Positions 1-8,368 of a stretch of 64,000 nucleotides of DNA are shown piece by piece. Made by a program: the position numbers and the translations under genes. This DNA is from Reinekea marina. GTDB taxonomy: Bacteria; Pseudomonadota; Gammaproteobacteria; Pseudomonadales; Natronospirillaceae. Below the pieces are notes generated by a model. That model ran no database searches. It saw only the letters and a program-made list of their open reading frames with translations, and was not told the DNA's origin. Numbering within the stretch: position 1 is the stretch's first letter; the number at the start of each line of letters is the position of its first letter. The DNA is taken from contig NZ_JAUFQI010000001.1 in assembly GCF_030409715.1 (NCBI RefSeq), positions 3,150,501 to 3,214,500 of the forward strand, written 5' to 3'.

Positions 1-1
1 G

Positions 2-496
2 CAGCATCAGGATGTTATTTTTAAGCCATTAGATGGAATGGGCGGTACTGCCATTTTCCGTTTAAAGCCTAATGACCCGAATGTTGGTGTAATCATTGAG
101 ACGCTGACAAATAATGGCCAAGAACAAATTATGGCGCAGAAGTTCTTGCCCGAAATTACAGAGGGTGACAAACGCATCCTTATTGTCGATGGCAAACCAG
201 TAGACTATTGTTTAGCCAGAATACCGGCAAAAGGCGAAACGCGTGGCAATTTGGCAGCGGGCGGTCGTGGTGTTGCTCAACCGCTCACTGAAAAAGACCG
301 CTGGATTGCGAACCAGGTCGCACCAGAGCTTGTGAAGCGTGGGTTATTATTTGTCGGTCTAGATGTTATCGGCGAATTTTTGACGGAAGTAAACGTCACC
401 AGCCCCACCTGCATTCGAGAAATTGACACAGCCTACAATACAAATATCTCTGCAGATTTAATGAACGCAATTGAAAAAAGACTGGTAAAGAAGTAA
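2..496 (+). CDS. gshB: Glutathione synthetase, C-terminal part (5' end outside the window)
   Basis: This is the C-terminal half of an ATP-grasp glutathione synthetase, which joins glycine to gamma-glutamylcysteine in the cytosol. The reading frame is open at the window's left edge. Visible motifs are the phosphate-binding stretch [13 protein letters not shown] near the edge, KRILIVDG, the substrate-binding NLAAGGRG and the metal-binding EVNVTSPTC close to the end, all characteristic of GshB. The next gene starts 3 bases after the stop, so it heads, or lies inside, a longer operon. Only about 164 residues of a protein that is usually about 315 long can be seen. Confidence 0.95.
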   Translation, partial: QHQDVIFKPLDGMGGTAIFRLKPNDPNVGVIIETLTNNGQEQIMAQKFLPEITEGDKRILIVDGKPVDYCLARIPAKGETRGNLAAGGRGVAQPLTEKDRWIANQVAPELVKRGLLFVGLDVIGEFLTEVNVTSPTCIREIDTAYNTNISADLMNAIEKRLVKK

Positions 497-499
497 TAC

Positions 500-1393
500 A
501 TGGCCACACAAACTGCAAAAATCGGCGCGATTGATCGCTTAAGTTTCACTGTATTTCTAGCGATAGCCTTGCACGCATTGCTGATATTCGGTGTCAGTTT
601 TAGCTCATTCACCCAAAAGCAAAGCAGCCCGACGCTCGATGTAACGCTGAGCGTGCATAAGAGCAACGAAGAAGTCAGCCTCGATGAGGCCGACTTCTTA
701 GCCGACAATGACCAAGTGGGCAGTGGCACACTAGACGACAAACAGCTTCTTAAATCTGACCAAGAAGCCGACATAGAAGAAAACCAAATCTTCCAAACAA
801 CGCCAACCATTCAACATTTAGCCTATACCGAGTTGAGTGTGAGCCACGACCGAATTATTACCACCAGTAAATTGAGTGATTTTGCGGCTAACAGCAGCTC
901 AAGTGATGATGGTTCTGCCGATTCAGCGAATGCAGAGCAAGAGAATATTATCTTAAACAACATAACCGATGTAGCTACGTTAAAGGCCCTACTAGACGAT
1001 AGCCGGCAAAATTATGCCAAACGTCCTCGTACCAAAACCTTGACCGCAGTTTCCGCTAAACGCGCTGCAGATGCTGCCTACATTCACAATTGGCTGCAAA
1101 AGGTCGAACGCATCGGCAATCAAAATTACCCCGAAGCCGCCCGAGAAAGAAGACTGATAGGCTCGGTGGGCTTAGCGGTAGAAATAAATGAAGATGGTTC
1201 TTTAAGAAGCGTATCAGTGACTCGTCCTTCGGGAAGCAGCATTTTGGATCAGGCGGCAAAACAAATTGTCCACCTTTCAGCCCCCTTTGAACCACTTAGC
1301 GCCGAAGTGCTCGAAGACAATAATGTTTTAGTCATTATGCGTACTTGGCATTTTAGAGTAGACGGCCAAACTCGGTTTAGCGCCGATGGCTGA
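500..1393 (+). CDS. TonB-family energy transducer (TonB3-like)
   Basis: A 297-residue protein with a short cytosolic N-terminus, one membrane anchor at about residues 14-34, a long acidic serine-rich middle expected to span the periplasm, and a TonB C-terminal fold from about residue 200 (NYPEAARERRLIGSVGLAVE, then the strand-helix-strand pattern). TonB proteins pass proton-motive energy from ExbB/ExbD to outer-membrane receptors. The middle lacks the usual proline-rich spacer. The place directly after gshB and before ruvX matches tonB3 of Pseudomonas, where an yqgE gene normally follows; here yqgE is absent. It overlaps ruvX by 8 bases. The substrate or partner cannot be told from sequence. 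Confidence 0.8.
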   Translation: MATQTAKIGAIDRLSFTVFLAIALHALLIFGVSFSSFTQKQSSPTLDVTLSVHKSNEEVSLDEADFLADNDQVGSGTLDDKQLLKSDQEADIEENQIFQTTPTIQHLAYTELSVSHDRIITTSKLSDFAANSSSSDDGSADSANAEQENIILNNITDVATLKALLDDSRQNYAKRPRTKTLTAVSAKRAADAAYIHNWLQKVERIGNQNYPEAARERRLIGSVGLAVEINEDGSLRSVSVTRPSGSSILDQAAKQIVHLSAPFEPLSAEVLEDNNVLVIMRTWHFRVDGQTRFSADG

Positions 1394-1814
1394 TACCTGG
1401 TTAGGATTTGATTGGGGAACTGGCTGGATTGGCGTTGCTTGCGGGCAAACGCAAACCCACACTGCGTCTGAGCTAAAGCCATTAAGAGCCAAAAACGGCA
1501 TCCCGAATTGGGATGACATTGATAAACTCGTTCAAGAATGGAAACCCAAAGGCTTTGTCGTGGGCATTCCGTTTAATATGGATGGCTCCGAATCAGAAAT
1601 GACGGTCAGGGCACACAAATTTCGCAAGCGTTTACATGGCCGCTATGGTCTTCCCGCCAATGGCATAGATGAACGCTTATCCACAAAGGAAGCCATGCAC
1701 CATATAAGTAGCCAGCCAATGGCGCTGTCTAAAGCTCGTAAAGCCAAGGTCGATAGCATTGCGGCTCAAATTATTTTACAAAGCTGGTTAAATGAGCAAC
1801 TCTATCAACACTAA
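1386..1814 (+). CDS. ruvX: RuvX/YqgF family nuclease-like protein
   Basis: A 142-residue protein of the YqgF/RuvX RNase H-fold family, linked to pre-16S rRNA 5'-end processing and proposed as a Holliday-junction resolvase. The first catalytic aspartate sits in FDWGTGWIGVACGQ (residues 8-21, D9). VVGIPFNMDGSE, the DERLST motif and a C-terminal KVDSIAAQIIL aspartate complete the expected acidic site. Length is normal for the family. It overlaps the TonB-like gene by 8 bases and the FAN1 gene by 23, so translational coupling is likely. Confidence 0.9.
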   Translation: MADTWLGFDWGTGWIGVACGQTQTHTASELKPLRAKNGIPNWDDIDKLVQEWKPKGFVVGIPFNMDGSESEMTVRAHKFRKRLHGRYGLPANGIDERLSTKEAMHHISSQPMALSKARKAKVDSIAAQIILQSWLNEQLYQH

Positions 1815-3411
1815 TCGTCCAGACGATAATTACTACTTGGATTATTTTTTAACAATGCTTAGCACTGTTGAAAAACGCTACCAAGATCTTTTCACCCCTG
1901 AAGACCGATCCTTTTTAGCGCGAATCAACCGTTGTTCGCCCATGGTACTGCGCTTGCTGATTCGCCTTTATATGCGTAAAGGTCCGAATTTTATCGCCGA
2001 TAAACTAGATTATGCCGAAGTTGAAGATACCGCGACTGCCTTGTCAGAGCTCGCCGAACAATCCTTAATTCAATTCAATCCTGAAGTCTATGCTTGGGAG
2101 TTGATCGACTTACTGCCAGTCGCCCAATCTCGATCACTTTTTATTGAAGGTACTGAGAAAATCAAAAAAGCAGACATGCTAGAGCTTTGGTTAGAAGATG
2201 AGACTTTATTAACACCGGCCGATTGGGGTTACGACGAAACAATCATCACTCCTTGTGATTATGACTGCTTAAGACGATTCCAATTGCTCTATTTTGGAAA
2301 CGAACGCCAAACCCTGACAGACTTTATCCTTGAAAATCTTGGCGTAGCCCAATATGAAAAATACCCACTGGATTCTCAAAATAGATTTTTTCAATGCACT
2401 GAAGATATCGATACATACCTTGAACTCAGTAATTTAAGCAGCGAATTTTACTTAATCAATGAGGCCAAAAACTGGTCGCTTCTCAATGATTTTGCAGAAC
2501 AATGTTTATCATTAACGGTTTCAGATGCATTGAAGTATCGTTGGCATAAGCTTTTGAATCGTGTCGCTTATCGCTTAGAACAACTCAACGAACTCAACTT
2601 AAGCCTTACACTATTTCAGACCAACAGCTTACCGCCTTCGCGTGAGCGACAGGTTAGAATTCTTCATAAGCTCGAAAAGTACCAAGAAGCGTTGGCTATC
2701 ATGGAACAATTGCAATCAGAGCCTAAATCGGAAAGCGAGTTAACCTTTTATCAACGCTTCATAAATAAACTCAATAAACCGCTCTCCCGTCCATTGGAGA
2801 AATTTCCGAAGCCTATTTGGAATGAACGTTATTTAGAAGTGTACAAACAAGACACCAAAGTTGAAGAAATAGCCGCTAGCACGTTAGGCCATTGTCACTG
2901 GTTAGAAAACACCCTACCCATGTCTATATTTGGTTTAGCGATTTGGTCCGCGGTGTTCGCCGATGTTCCTGGGGTTTGGCACCACCCGTTTCAATCCAAA
3001 CCAACGGATCTATATGAAGAAACTTTTTATGCAAAAAGAGACCATTGCTTTCAATCTATTTTTGCACAAAATAAATCTCAGCTACGTGGGTCTTTGGTAT
3101 CGATGTGGCAAGAAAAGCAAGGTATCAGCAATCCTTTTGTTCACTGGAAACATTTAACACTTGAGCTCGTGTTAAGTTGCTTTGACGCACTCAGCCTCGA
3201 ACAATGGCATGGCGTATTCAAACATATTCTTACGGATATAAAACACCACCGCTCTGGTTTCCCCGATTTATTTCAACGAACCTTGCATGAGTATGAGTTT
3301 ATTGAAATAAAAGGTCCTGGCGATAAGCTTCAGGATAATCAAGTGGCCTGGTTAAAAGTTTTTAATGACTTAAACATCAATGCAAGCGTTTGCTATGTCA
3401 GCTACTTGTGA
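1792..3411 (+). CDS. FAN1-type structure-specific nuclease with VRR-NUC domain
   Basis: A 539-residue bacterial FAN1-like nuclease. The eukaryotic and Pseudomonas relatives cut 5'-flap structures and help remove interstrand DNA crosslinks. The N-terminal helical part carries the family pattern around RLLIRLYMRKG, followed by a long helical, TPR-like region. The C-terminal VRR-NUC domain shows the PD-(D/E)XK active site: P491-D492 in RSGFPDLF and E505-I-K507 in EFIEIKGPGDKLQ, with a trailing Gln-containing helix (DNQVAWL). It overlaps ruvX upstream and the helicase gene downstream by 32 bases. The tight pairing with a DinG-type helicase suggests joint work on crosslinked or branched DNA (inference). 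Confidence 0.88.
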   Translation: MSNSINTNRPDDNYYLDYFLTMLSTVEKRYQDLFTPEDRSFLARINRCSPMVLRLLIRLYMRKGPNFIADKLDYAEVEDTATALSELAEQSLIQFNPEVYAWELIDLLPVAQSRSLFIEGTEKIKKADMLELWLEDETLLTPADWGYDETIITPCDYDCLRRFQLLYFGNERQTLTDFILENLGVAQYEKYPLDSQNRFFQCTEDIDTYLELSNLSSEFYLINEAKNWSLLNDFAEQCLSLTVSDALKYRWHKLLNRVAYRLEQLNELNLSLTLFQTNSLPPSRERQVRILHKLEKYQEALAIMEQLQSEPKSESELTFYQRFINKLNKPLSRPLEKFPKPIWNERYLEVYKQDTKVEEIAASTLGHCHWLENTLPMSIFGLAIWSAVFADVPGVWHHPFQSKPTDLYEETFYAKRDHCFQSIFAQNKSQLRGSLVSMWQEKQGISNPFVHWKHLTLELVLSCFDALSLEQWHGVFKHILTDIKHHRSGFPDLFQRTLHEYEFIEIKGPGDKLQDNQVAWLKVFNDLNINASVCYVSYL

Positions 3412-5695
3412 ACGCAAAACCTATAAAATCAATGTTCGTGCATTGGCCGATTTTTGCCAAACAGAAGGCGATTTAATCAGTCAGTACCGAGCATCACCCA
3501 GCAGTCTTGAAGGTCAATTTGGGCATCGCGCTATTCAAAACAAACGCCCAAAGCCTTATCAACCCGAAGTATCTGTATCGGTGCAATGGCAAGCTCCGCA
3601 TTTTGATTTACGCGTTTCTGGTAGAGTCGATGGTGTTTTTCATAGTGGTATTGAAGAAATAAAAACGACTCGAATCCCACCCAGTGAAATCCCACCTACC
3701 ACCAAAGCCTTGAACCTGTCCCAAGCAAAAATTTACGCCGCAATTTTAGCCAACCAGAGTTTTGACAACAGAAAGTCTATAGACGTATGCGTTTGCTACG
3801 TGCACCCACAAACACTGCAAGAATGGCCAGAGACCCAAACGTTTCAGAAACAGGATCTCATTGATTATTTAGTTTTATGTTGCGCGCGCTATGAGGATTG
3901 GCTGGAACAAAAGCATTCTCATTTTAAAGCCTTAATCCCTTACCTCGATTCACTTGCATTTCCATATTCTGCCATGAGACAGGAACAGCGATTAATGGCT
4001 GAAAGCGCCTATAAATCGATATTAACCCAGAAGCACTTGTGTGTAGAAGCACCCACCGGCACGGGTAAAACATTAGCCTCGCTATTCCCTGCAATTAAGG
4101 CGCTGAAAACTCCAGTCATTGACAGCGTATTTTATTTGTCCATGAAAAATACGGGCCAAGTAGCGGCATGGGACAGCCTAAAGCAACTAGACCCGAGCGC
4201 TAGAATAAATGCCATTCAATTGTCGTCAAAAGACAGTGCTTGCTTATCGCCAGAGACGCCATGCGACGGAGAGTTCTGTGAATTCGCCCGTGGCTATTTT
4301 AGAAAAAGATCCCAGATCAGGCATTTATTTTTTAGCCATAAGCATTGGACAAAAGCCGCTTTGATGGAAATAGGCTTAGAGAATGAAATTTGCCCTTATT
4401 ACTTGAGTCAAGATTGGGCAATTTGGTCTGATATTGTCGTCGGCGATATCAACTACATTTACGACACGACGGCTGTTCAGCCTTATTTACTCAAAGAAAT
4501 AGATAACCGTGCCACCATTTTGATAGACGAAGCTCACAACTTAATTGAACGTGGCCGAATGATTTATTCGACCGAATTTTTAGGTGCATCATTACAAGCG
4601 CTGCTAAAACTATGCCCAAGTAACATTAAAAAGAACCTGGCCAAGATTCAGAGTGCGCTTAGAACCTGTTGTAAAGATAAACAACAGGAAATAACCTCTA
4701 TTTCGCCGGAGTCGTTAATTGGGCAAGCGCGTCAGTTTGTCAGTGACAGTGCCGCCTTGCTCAGAGAGTCACCGTCGTTTGTTCCTCCCATAGAGTGGCA
4801 GCAATTTATTTTTATGTGTTCTCGGTTTGTACGCTTAAGTGAGTTGGCCAATGAACAAGATTTTGTATGGCGTTATAATGATGGCCAACCCGCGGATCGT
4901 AAGATTGAATTGTTATGCTTAAACCCAGCAACGTTGCTGGCGCAAAAACACAATATTGTAAACAACGTTATCGCTTTCTCAGCCACCTTAACACCGGCCA
5001 ACTACTCATTGACACTCAATGGCTTAAGTGAAAGCGTGTACCAACAATTGCCTTCACCTTTTTCGCCGCAGCAACATAGAGTAAAAATTGTACGAGACGT
5101 TTCAACCAGATATACCGACCGCAATGAATTGCCGCAAACCATAAAGAACTTACTGCAGAGTTACAGCCTTAACGAGAAGAATACTTTTGTGTTCTTCTCA
5201 AGTTACCTGCAGCTTAAATCATGTACGGCGGTATTAGAGATCAACGAGAACAAATGTATTATCCAACAACGTTCGTGGACACAAGAAGATAAAAACGCCG
5301 TTATAAATCGCTTTAAAAACGAACAGGGCCTCAGTTTATTTTGTGTACTCGGCGGCGTGTATTCAGAAGGCGTCGACTTACCAAACGCTCAATTAGAGCA
5401 AGTAATTATCGTAGGACCAGGATTACCACAAGTTAATGACCTCAACAATCGCATCAAAATGGCACTCAGCCAAAGAGGAATGCCAGGTTTTGACTACACA
5501 TACCTTTTTCCCGGGCTTCAAAAAGTTTTGCAAGCGGCCGGTCGTGCCGTTAGAACCGAAAATGATATCGGCGACATTGTCTTAATTGATGATCGATTCA
5601 TTCAATATTGGAAGAACGGCTTACTGCCTAGTTACTGGCACATCGAAGATTGCTCTATTGCGAAATGGACGAGTCATCAATCAGATTCAGACTGA
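3380..5695 (+). CDS. DinG/XPD-type superfamily 2 helicase with N-terminal PD-(D/E)XK-like domain
   Basis: A 771-residue protein (766 if the second ATG at 3395 is used; neither ATG has a clear ribosome site). The N-terminal 200 residues look like a Cas4/RecB-type nuclease fold with the core RVDG...EEIKTTR near residues 83-99. The helicase core has Walker A in APTGTGKT (about residues 224-231), the DEAHNL box near 382, FSATLT as motif III and the final GRAVR motif VI. Four cysteines (288, 295, 300, 338) lie where XPD/DinG enzymes hold a 4Fe-4S cluster. It is translationally overlapped with FAN1. Its 3' end overlaps the convergent hemerythrin gene by 19 bases. Confidence 0.88.
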   Translation: MQAFAMSATCERKTYKINVRALADFCQTEGDLISQYRASPSSLEGQFGHRAIQNKRPKPYQPEVSVSVQWQAPHFDLRVSGRVDGVFHSGIEEIKTTRIPPSEIPPTTKALNLSQAKIYAAILANQSFDNRKSIDVCVCYVHPQTLQEWPETQTFQKQDLIDYLVLCCARYEDWLEQKHSHFKALIPYLDSLAFPYSAMRQEQRLMAESAYKSILTQKHLCVEAPTGTGKTLASLFPAIKALKTPVIDSVFYLSMKNTGQVAAWDSLKQLDPSARINAIQLSSKDSACLSPETPCDGEFCEFARGYFRKRSQIRHLFFSHKHWTKAALMEIGLENEICPYYLSQDWAIWSDIVVGDINYIYDTTAVQPYLLKEIDNRATILIDEAHNLIERGRMIYSTEFLGASLQALLKLCPSNIKKNLAKIQSALRTCCKDKQQEITSISPESLIGQARQFVSDSAALLRESPSFVPPIEWQQFIFMCSRFVRLSELANEQDFVWRYNDGQPADRKIELLCLNPATLLAQKHNIVNNVIAFSATLTPANYSLTLNGLSESVYQQLPSPFSPQQHRVKIVRDVSTRYTDRNELPQTIKNLLQSYSLNEKNTFVFFSSYLQLKSCTAVLEINENKCIIQQRSWTQEDKNAVINRFKNEQGLSLFCVLGGVYSEGVDLPNAQLEQVIIVGPGLPQVNDLNNRIKMALSQRGMPGFDYTYLFPGLQKVLQAAGRAVRTENDIGDIVLIDDRFIQYWKNGLLPSYWHIEDCSIAKWTSHQSDSD

Positions 5696-6252
5696 TAGGG
5701 CTCTTGTTCGAAATTCAAAATAGAGTCTCGCAAATGATCATAGCTATTATGCGTAAGTTCATCGTCTTGATTCAAAATATCCTCCGCCAGCATTTCTAAT
5801 TCGGTCCAATCACTTTCTGTTAATAATTCTTGAGCCAAAGGGAATAAGACGGTTTCCTCAGCATCTAAGTGCAACATTTGCCGGGTTAAGTAAATTGTCG
5901 CCGTTTGATAAAGTTGCGCAACTGGCACACGGCCATCGGTAGTCACTCGACGAAATGCCACCTTTAACTCTTCAGTTAATTGCTCTAACCCATCATGCTC
6001 ACTCAATACACCAACAATGTGGCTAGGGTGTGGTGGAGCACGCTGTAACATTCGCTTAAAAATAATGTCTTCTACGGGGTGGTGCCAACGTTCAGGTACA
6101 AAGGAGATGTAATCTAGAATGTCTAATATTTGCGAAGAGTTAAATACAAAATCGAGGTTTTCAAAGCCTTTTATTTGCATTTGAAGGCAATATAGAATCC
6201 GCGCCATAACTTTATGGTCGGCATTGAGTTGTTGAAGAAGTGCAACCCCCAT
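5677..6252 (-). CDS. Hemerythrin-domain protein
   Basis: A 191-residue, all-helical protein of the hemerythrin/HHE cation-binding family. Candidate di-iron ligands appear in order: H13 in NADHKVM, the HHPVED cluster, LSEHDG, and MLHLDAEET with its His and Glu. Such proteins bind oxygen or NO, or help repair iron-sulfur centres; the exact role here is unknown. It is transcribed opposite to the helicase and overlaps its 3' end by 19 bases. The upstream 65 bases carry a TATAAT hexamer and an FNR-like box, which fits an oxygen- or NO-related role. The diguanylate cyclase gene lies just upstream on the same strand. Confidence 0.85.
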   Translation of the reverse strand: MGVALLQQLNADHKVMARILYCLQMQIKGFENLDFVFNSSQILDILDYISFVPERWHHPVEDIIFKRMLQRAPPHPSHIVGVLSEHDGLEQLTEELKVAFRRVTTDGRVPVAQLYQTATIYLTRQMLHLDAEETVLFPLAQELLTESDWTELEMLAEDILNQDDELTHNSYDHLRDSILNFEQEPYQSESD

Positions 6253-6272
6253 AAGCGCTCCGTGGTAAGAGA

Positions 6273-6321
6273 ATTATAGAAGTGTAACGGGCTGCCTAAA
6301 AGATGCGTTGACTTAAATCAA
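6273..6321 (-). promoter_or_regulatory. Candidate promoter with FNR/ANR-like box for the hemerythrin gene
   Basis: On the minus strand, TTGATTTAAGTCAA (6321-6308) differs from the FNR/ANR consensus TTGAT-N4-ATCAA at one base. A perfect TATAAT hexamer follows at 6278-6273, with only a weak -35 match. The box centre would sit near -48, not the canonical -41.5, so FNR-type activation is plausible but unproven. The box overlaps the end of the upstream cyclase gene. Confidence 0.45.
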
Positions 6322-7277
6322 TCTGAACTGCGTACGGTTTTGTTTCGGCCACCCTCTTTAGCCTTGTACAATGCCTGATCTGCTGCTTCGATCCATTCGC
6401 TATGCTCAGTGAATTTTTCAGACCAAGCGGACACACCTAAACTGACGGTCACGCTCAGAGTTTGTACGTCAGTTTCAACCTTCGTTTGCTCAATATCGGC
6501 TCGTAACCTTTCTGCAAAATTAAAGGCGTTGTCGATATCGGAGTCGATCAACAAAATGACAAACTCTTCTCCACCATAACGACCTGATAAATCTGTTGCA
6601 CGAGAGTTTTCTTTCACCGCCCTAGCAACGGAACGGATCACCTGGTCTCCTGCAGGGTGCCCCCAAGTATCATTTACTTTTTTAAAGTGGTCGATATCGA
6701 ACATAATCAAGCATAATTCGCGAGGGTTTCGCTGTTGGCGCATAAACTCGTTTTCAAACAGAGTTTCCCAATATCCTCGGTTAAATAATTGGGTCAATGC
6801 ATCAATTCGGCTCAGTTCGGCTAGCTGTTCGTTTGCTTTATTTAACTTTAGTTTACTGGTAGCCACATCGGTTACGTCATACACAATGACGGCTAAATTT
6901 TCGACCTTGCCCGTTGTGCTTACAACCGGAATAAAGGTGCAGTTTTGATACATGTATGGCGTTACGCCGGTAATGGGCCGGTTATTACGAAACTTGAATA
7001 CAAAAGGTCGTTGCTCCCAGGTTGTAAATGCTCGGTTACGTAATTGAATGACCGTTTCTGCTTTGTGTTTAAACCAATCTTGTGAAAGCTCAGGAAACAC
7101 ATCAAAAAGAGATTTTCCCAGGGCATCGGCAGAGTCGATACCGGAATTGTTTTCTATAAATCCATTCCATGAGGTAATGGTGTACTGTAAATCAAGTACG
7201 AGCACGCCAACATCGACAGTCTGTAAAACTTCGACTAACCAATGAAACTCTGTTAATGGATCATTGCTGTTTGACAT
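6318..7277 (-). CDS. PAS-GGDEF diguanylate cyclase
   Basis: A 319-residue soluble protein. Residues of about 10-130 form a PAS sensor domain (VLVLDLQYTITSWN pattern). A short coiled linker leads to a GGDEF domain with the active-site motif RYGGEEF near residue 235, so it should make cyclic-di-GMP from GTP. An inhibitory I-site (RATD, five residues before GGEEF) is present, giving product feedback. Its ATG overlaps the stop of the cheC-like gene, and that gene directly follows a response regulator, so the three probably form one signalling unit. No membrane segment or periplasmic sensor is seen; the signal for the PAS domain is unknown. Confidence 0.9.
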   Translation of the reverse strand: MSNSNDPLTEFHWLVEVLQTVDVGVLVLDLQYTITSWNGFIENNSGIDSADALGKSLFDVFPELSQDWFKHKAETVIQLRNRAFTTWEQRPFVFKFRNNRPITGVTPYMYQNCTFIPVVSTTGKVENLAVIVYDVTDVATSKLKLNKANEQLAELSRIDALTQLFNRGYWETLFENEFMRQQRNPRELCLIMFDIDHFKKVNDTWGHPAGDQVIRSVARAVKENSRATDLSGRYGGEEFVILLIDSDIDNAFNFAERLRADIEQTKVETDVQTLSVTVSLGVSAWSEKFTEHSEWIEAADQALYKAKEGGRNKTVRSSD

Positions 7278-7888
7278 CAGTCCTCCAGCATATAAGACAG
7301 TTTATCGGCTAATACGCTCAAACTGTCTTCTGTAAACAATAACAATAAATCACAATCTACATTGCGACCTTCTAACTTGTAAGGTAACTCAATGGTTAAT
7401 GCTCGCTTCCATTGCGAATCTTGCTCGCTGAGCATTTCAGCAATATTCATGTGCTGCCCCAGCAAGTTTGGCTGCCCTTGCGAGAAGTTCACGTCGATTT
7501 GTTCTGCAAGACCATTCAAACAGGCGCCGATTAGGATATTGGCAATATCCATCAACAGCTCTAATTCTATTTGCTCGGTAATTTCGCCTTCATAATGCGT
7601 TAACTCAGCCATGTCCGTAAAACTGGCATCGTTAAAAATCAAAAGGGCCTCGCCTGCTATTTTCGACCCCGTAAAGCCTTGGCACACCGCACTCACTGAG
7701 CCGGATTCACCTATAGAAGTTAATGCCATGCTTAATTCGGCACGTTCAAGTAGGTTCACGGTAGGAATAGGCATTAACACAAAAGTATCGAGTAACTGCG
7801 CCAGCAAGTTTGCTGCACGCCCAACGGCCACGTTACTAATTTCTTGAAAACAATCCCTTAAATCTTCATTAAGTGAATCTGCATTCAT
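7277..7888 (-). CDS. CheC-like phosphatase of response regulators
   Basis: A 203-residue CheC/CheX/FliY-family protein, which removes phosphate from CheY-type regulators. Two phosphatase-type helices are visible: FQEISNVAVGRAANLL near the N-terminus and LMDIANILIGACLNGL in the middle, each with the acidic-x-x-Asn pattern. The start at 7888 is preferred over an upstream in-frame ATG because GAGGAG stands 7 bases ahead of it and the response regulator gene ends directly before it. Its stop overlaps the start of the diguanylate cyclase. The neighbouring single-domain regulator is the obvious target. Confidence 0.85.
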   Translation of the reverse strand: MNADSLNEDLRDCFQEISNVAVGRAANLLAQLLDTFVLMPIPTVNLLERAELSMALTSIGESGSVSAVCQGFTGSKIAGEALLIFNDASFTDMAELTHYEGEITEQIELELLMDIANILIGACLNGLAEQIDVNFSQGQPNLLGQHMNIAEMLSEQDSQWKRALTIELPYKLEGRNVDCDLLLLFTEDSLSVLADKLSYMLED

Positions 7889-7889
7889 A

Positions 7890-8270
7890 TCAAGACTCCT
7901 CGCCAGAATAAATGCCAAAGTCACTTAATACTTTATTGAGTTCATCAGCTGCTAACGGTTTTTTTATGAACGCTAAAGCGCCCATTTTCATGACACGTGC
8001 ATAGGCTTCAGGCTGAATATCACCTGAAATAACAATGACGACGGCCGGCAGGTCGTTAGCTTTTATTTCTTCAAGCACGGCAAAGCCATCCATTACTGGC
8101 ATGGTCAGATCTAGCAACACCACATCACCTTTGCCAGCTTTAATAGCTTCGATAGCTTGCTGGCCATCTCCAGCTTGGGAAACTTCAACATCCCAGCCTT
8201 TAGGCAACGCACGGATCACTTGTTTTCGTGCAAAATTCGAATCATCGACCACTAATAAGGGTAACGACAT
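7890..8270 (-). CDS. Single-domain CheY-like response regulator
   Basis: A 126-residue receiver domain with no output domain. The acidic pair is D9-D10 (VVDDSNF), the phospho-acceptor is D54 (VVLLDLTMP), the switch residue is S82 (VISGD) and the conserved lysine is K104 (IKKPL). It is the first gene of a set with the CheC-like phosphatase and the PAS-GGDEF cyclase, with no gap to the former. No cognate histidine kinase is encoded nearby. It presumably signals by protein contact, perhaps to the cyclase or to the flagellar motor (inference). Confidence 0.92.
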   Translation of the reverse strand: MSLPLLVVDDSNFARKQVIRALPKGWDVEVSQAGDGQQAIEAIKAGKGDVVLLDLTMPVMDGFAVLEEIKANDLPAVVIVISGDIQPEAYARVMKMGALAFIKKPLAADELNKVLSDFGIYSGEES

Positions 8271-8368
8271 AGGTACTCCAAAGAATCAATATAATAACTA
8301 AAGCCCATTACGACTGTTTTTCAAGTAATTCTGGCGTTAATTATAGAATTTGTGTCAGTTAGTTAGCG

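Noticed and set aside
1386..1814. The FDWGTGWIGVA motif of RuvX as a degraded active site
   Set aside because: E. coli YqgF has a nearly equal motif, and the catalytic aspartate is present.
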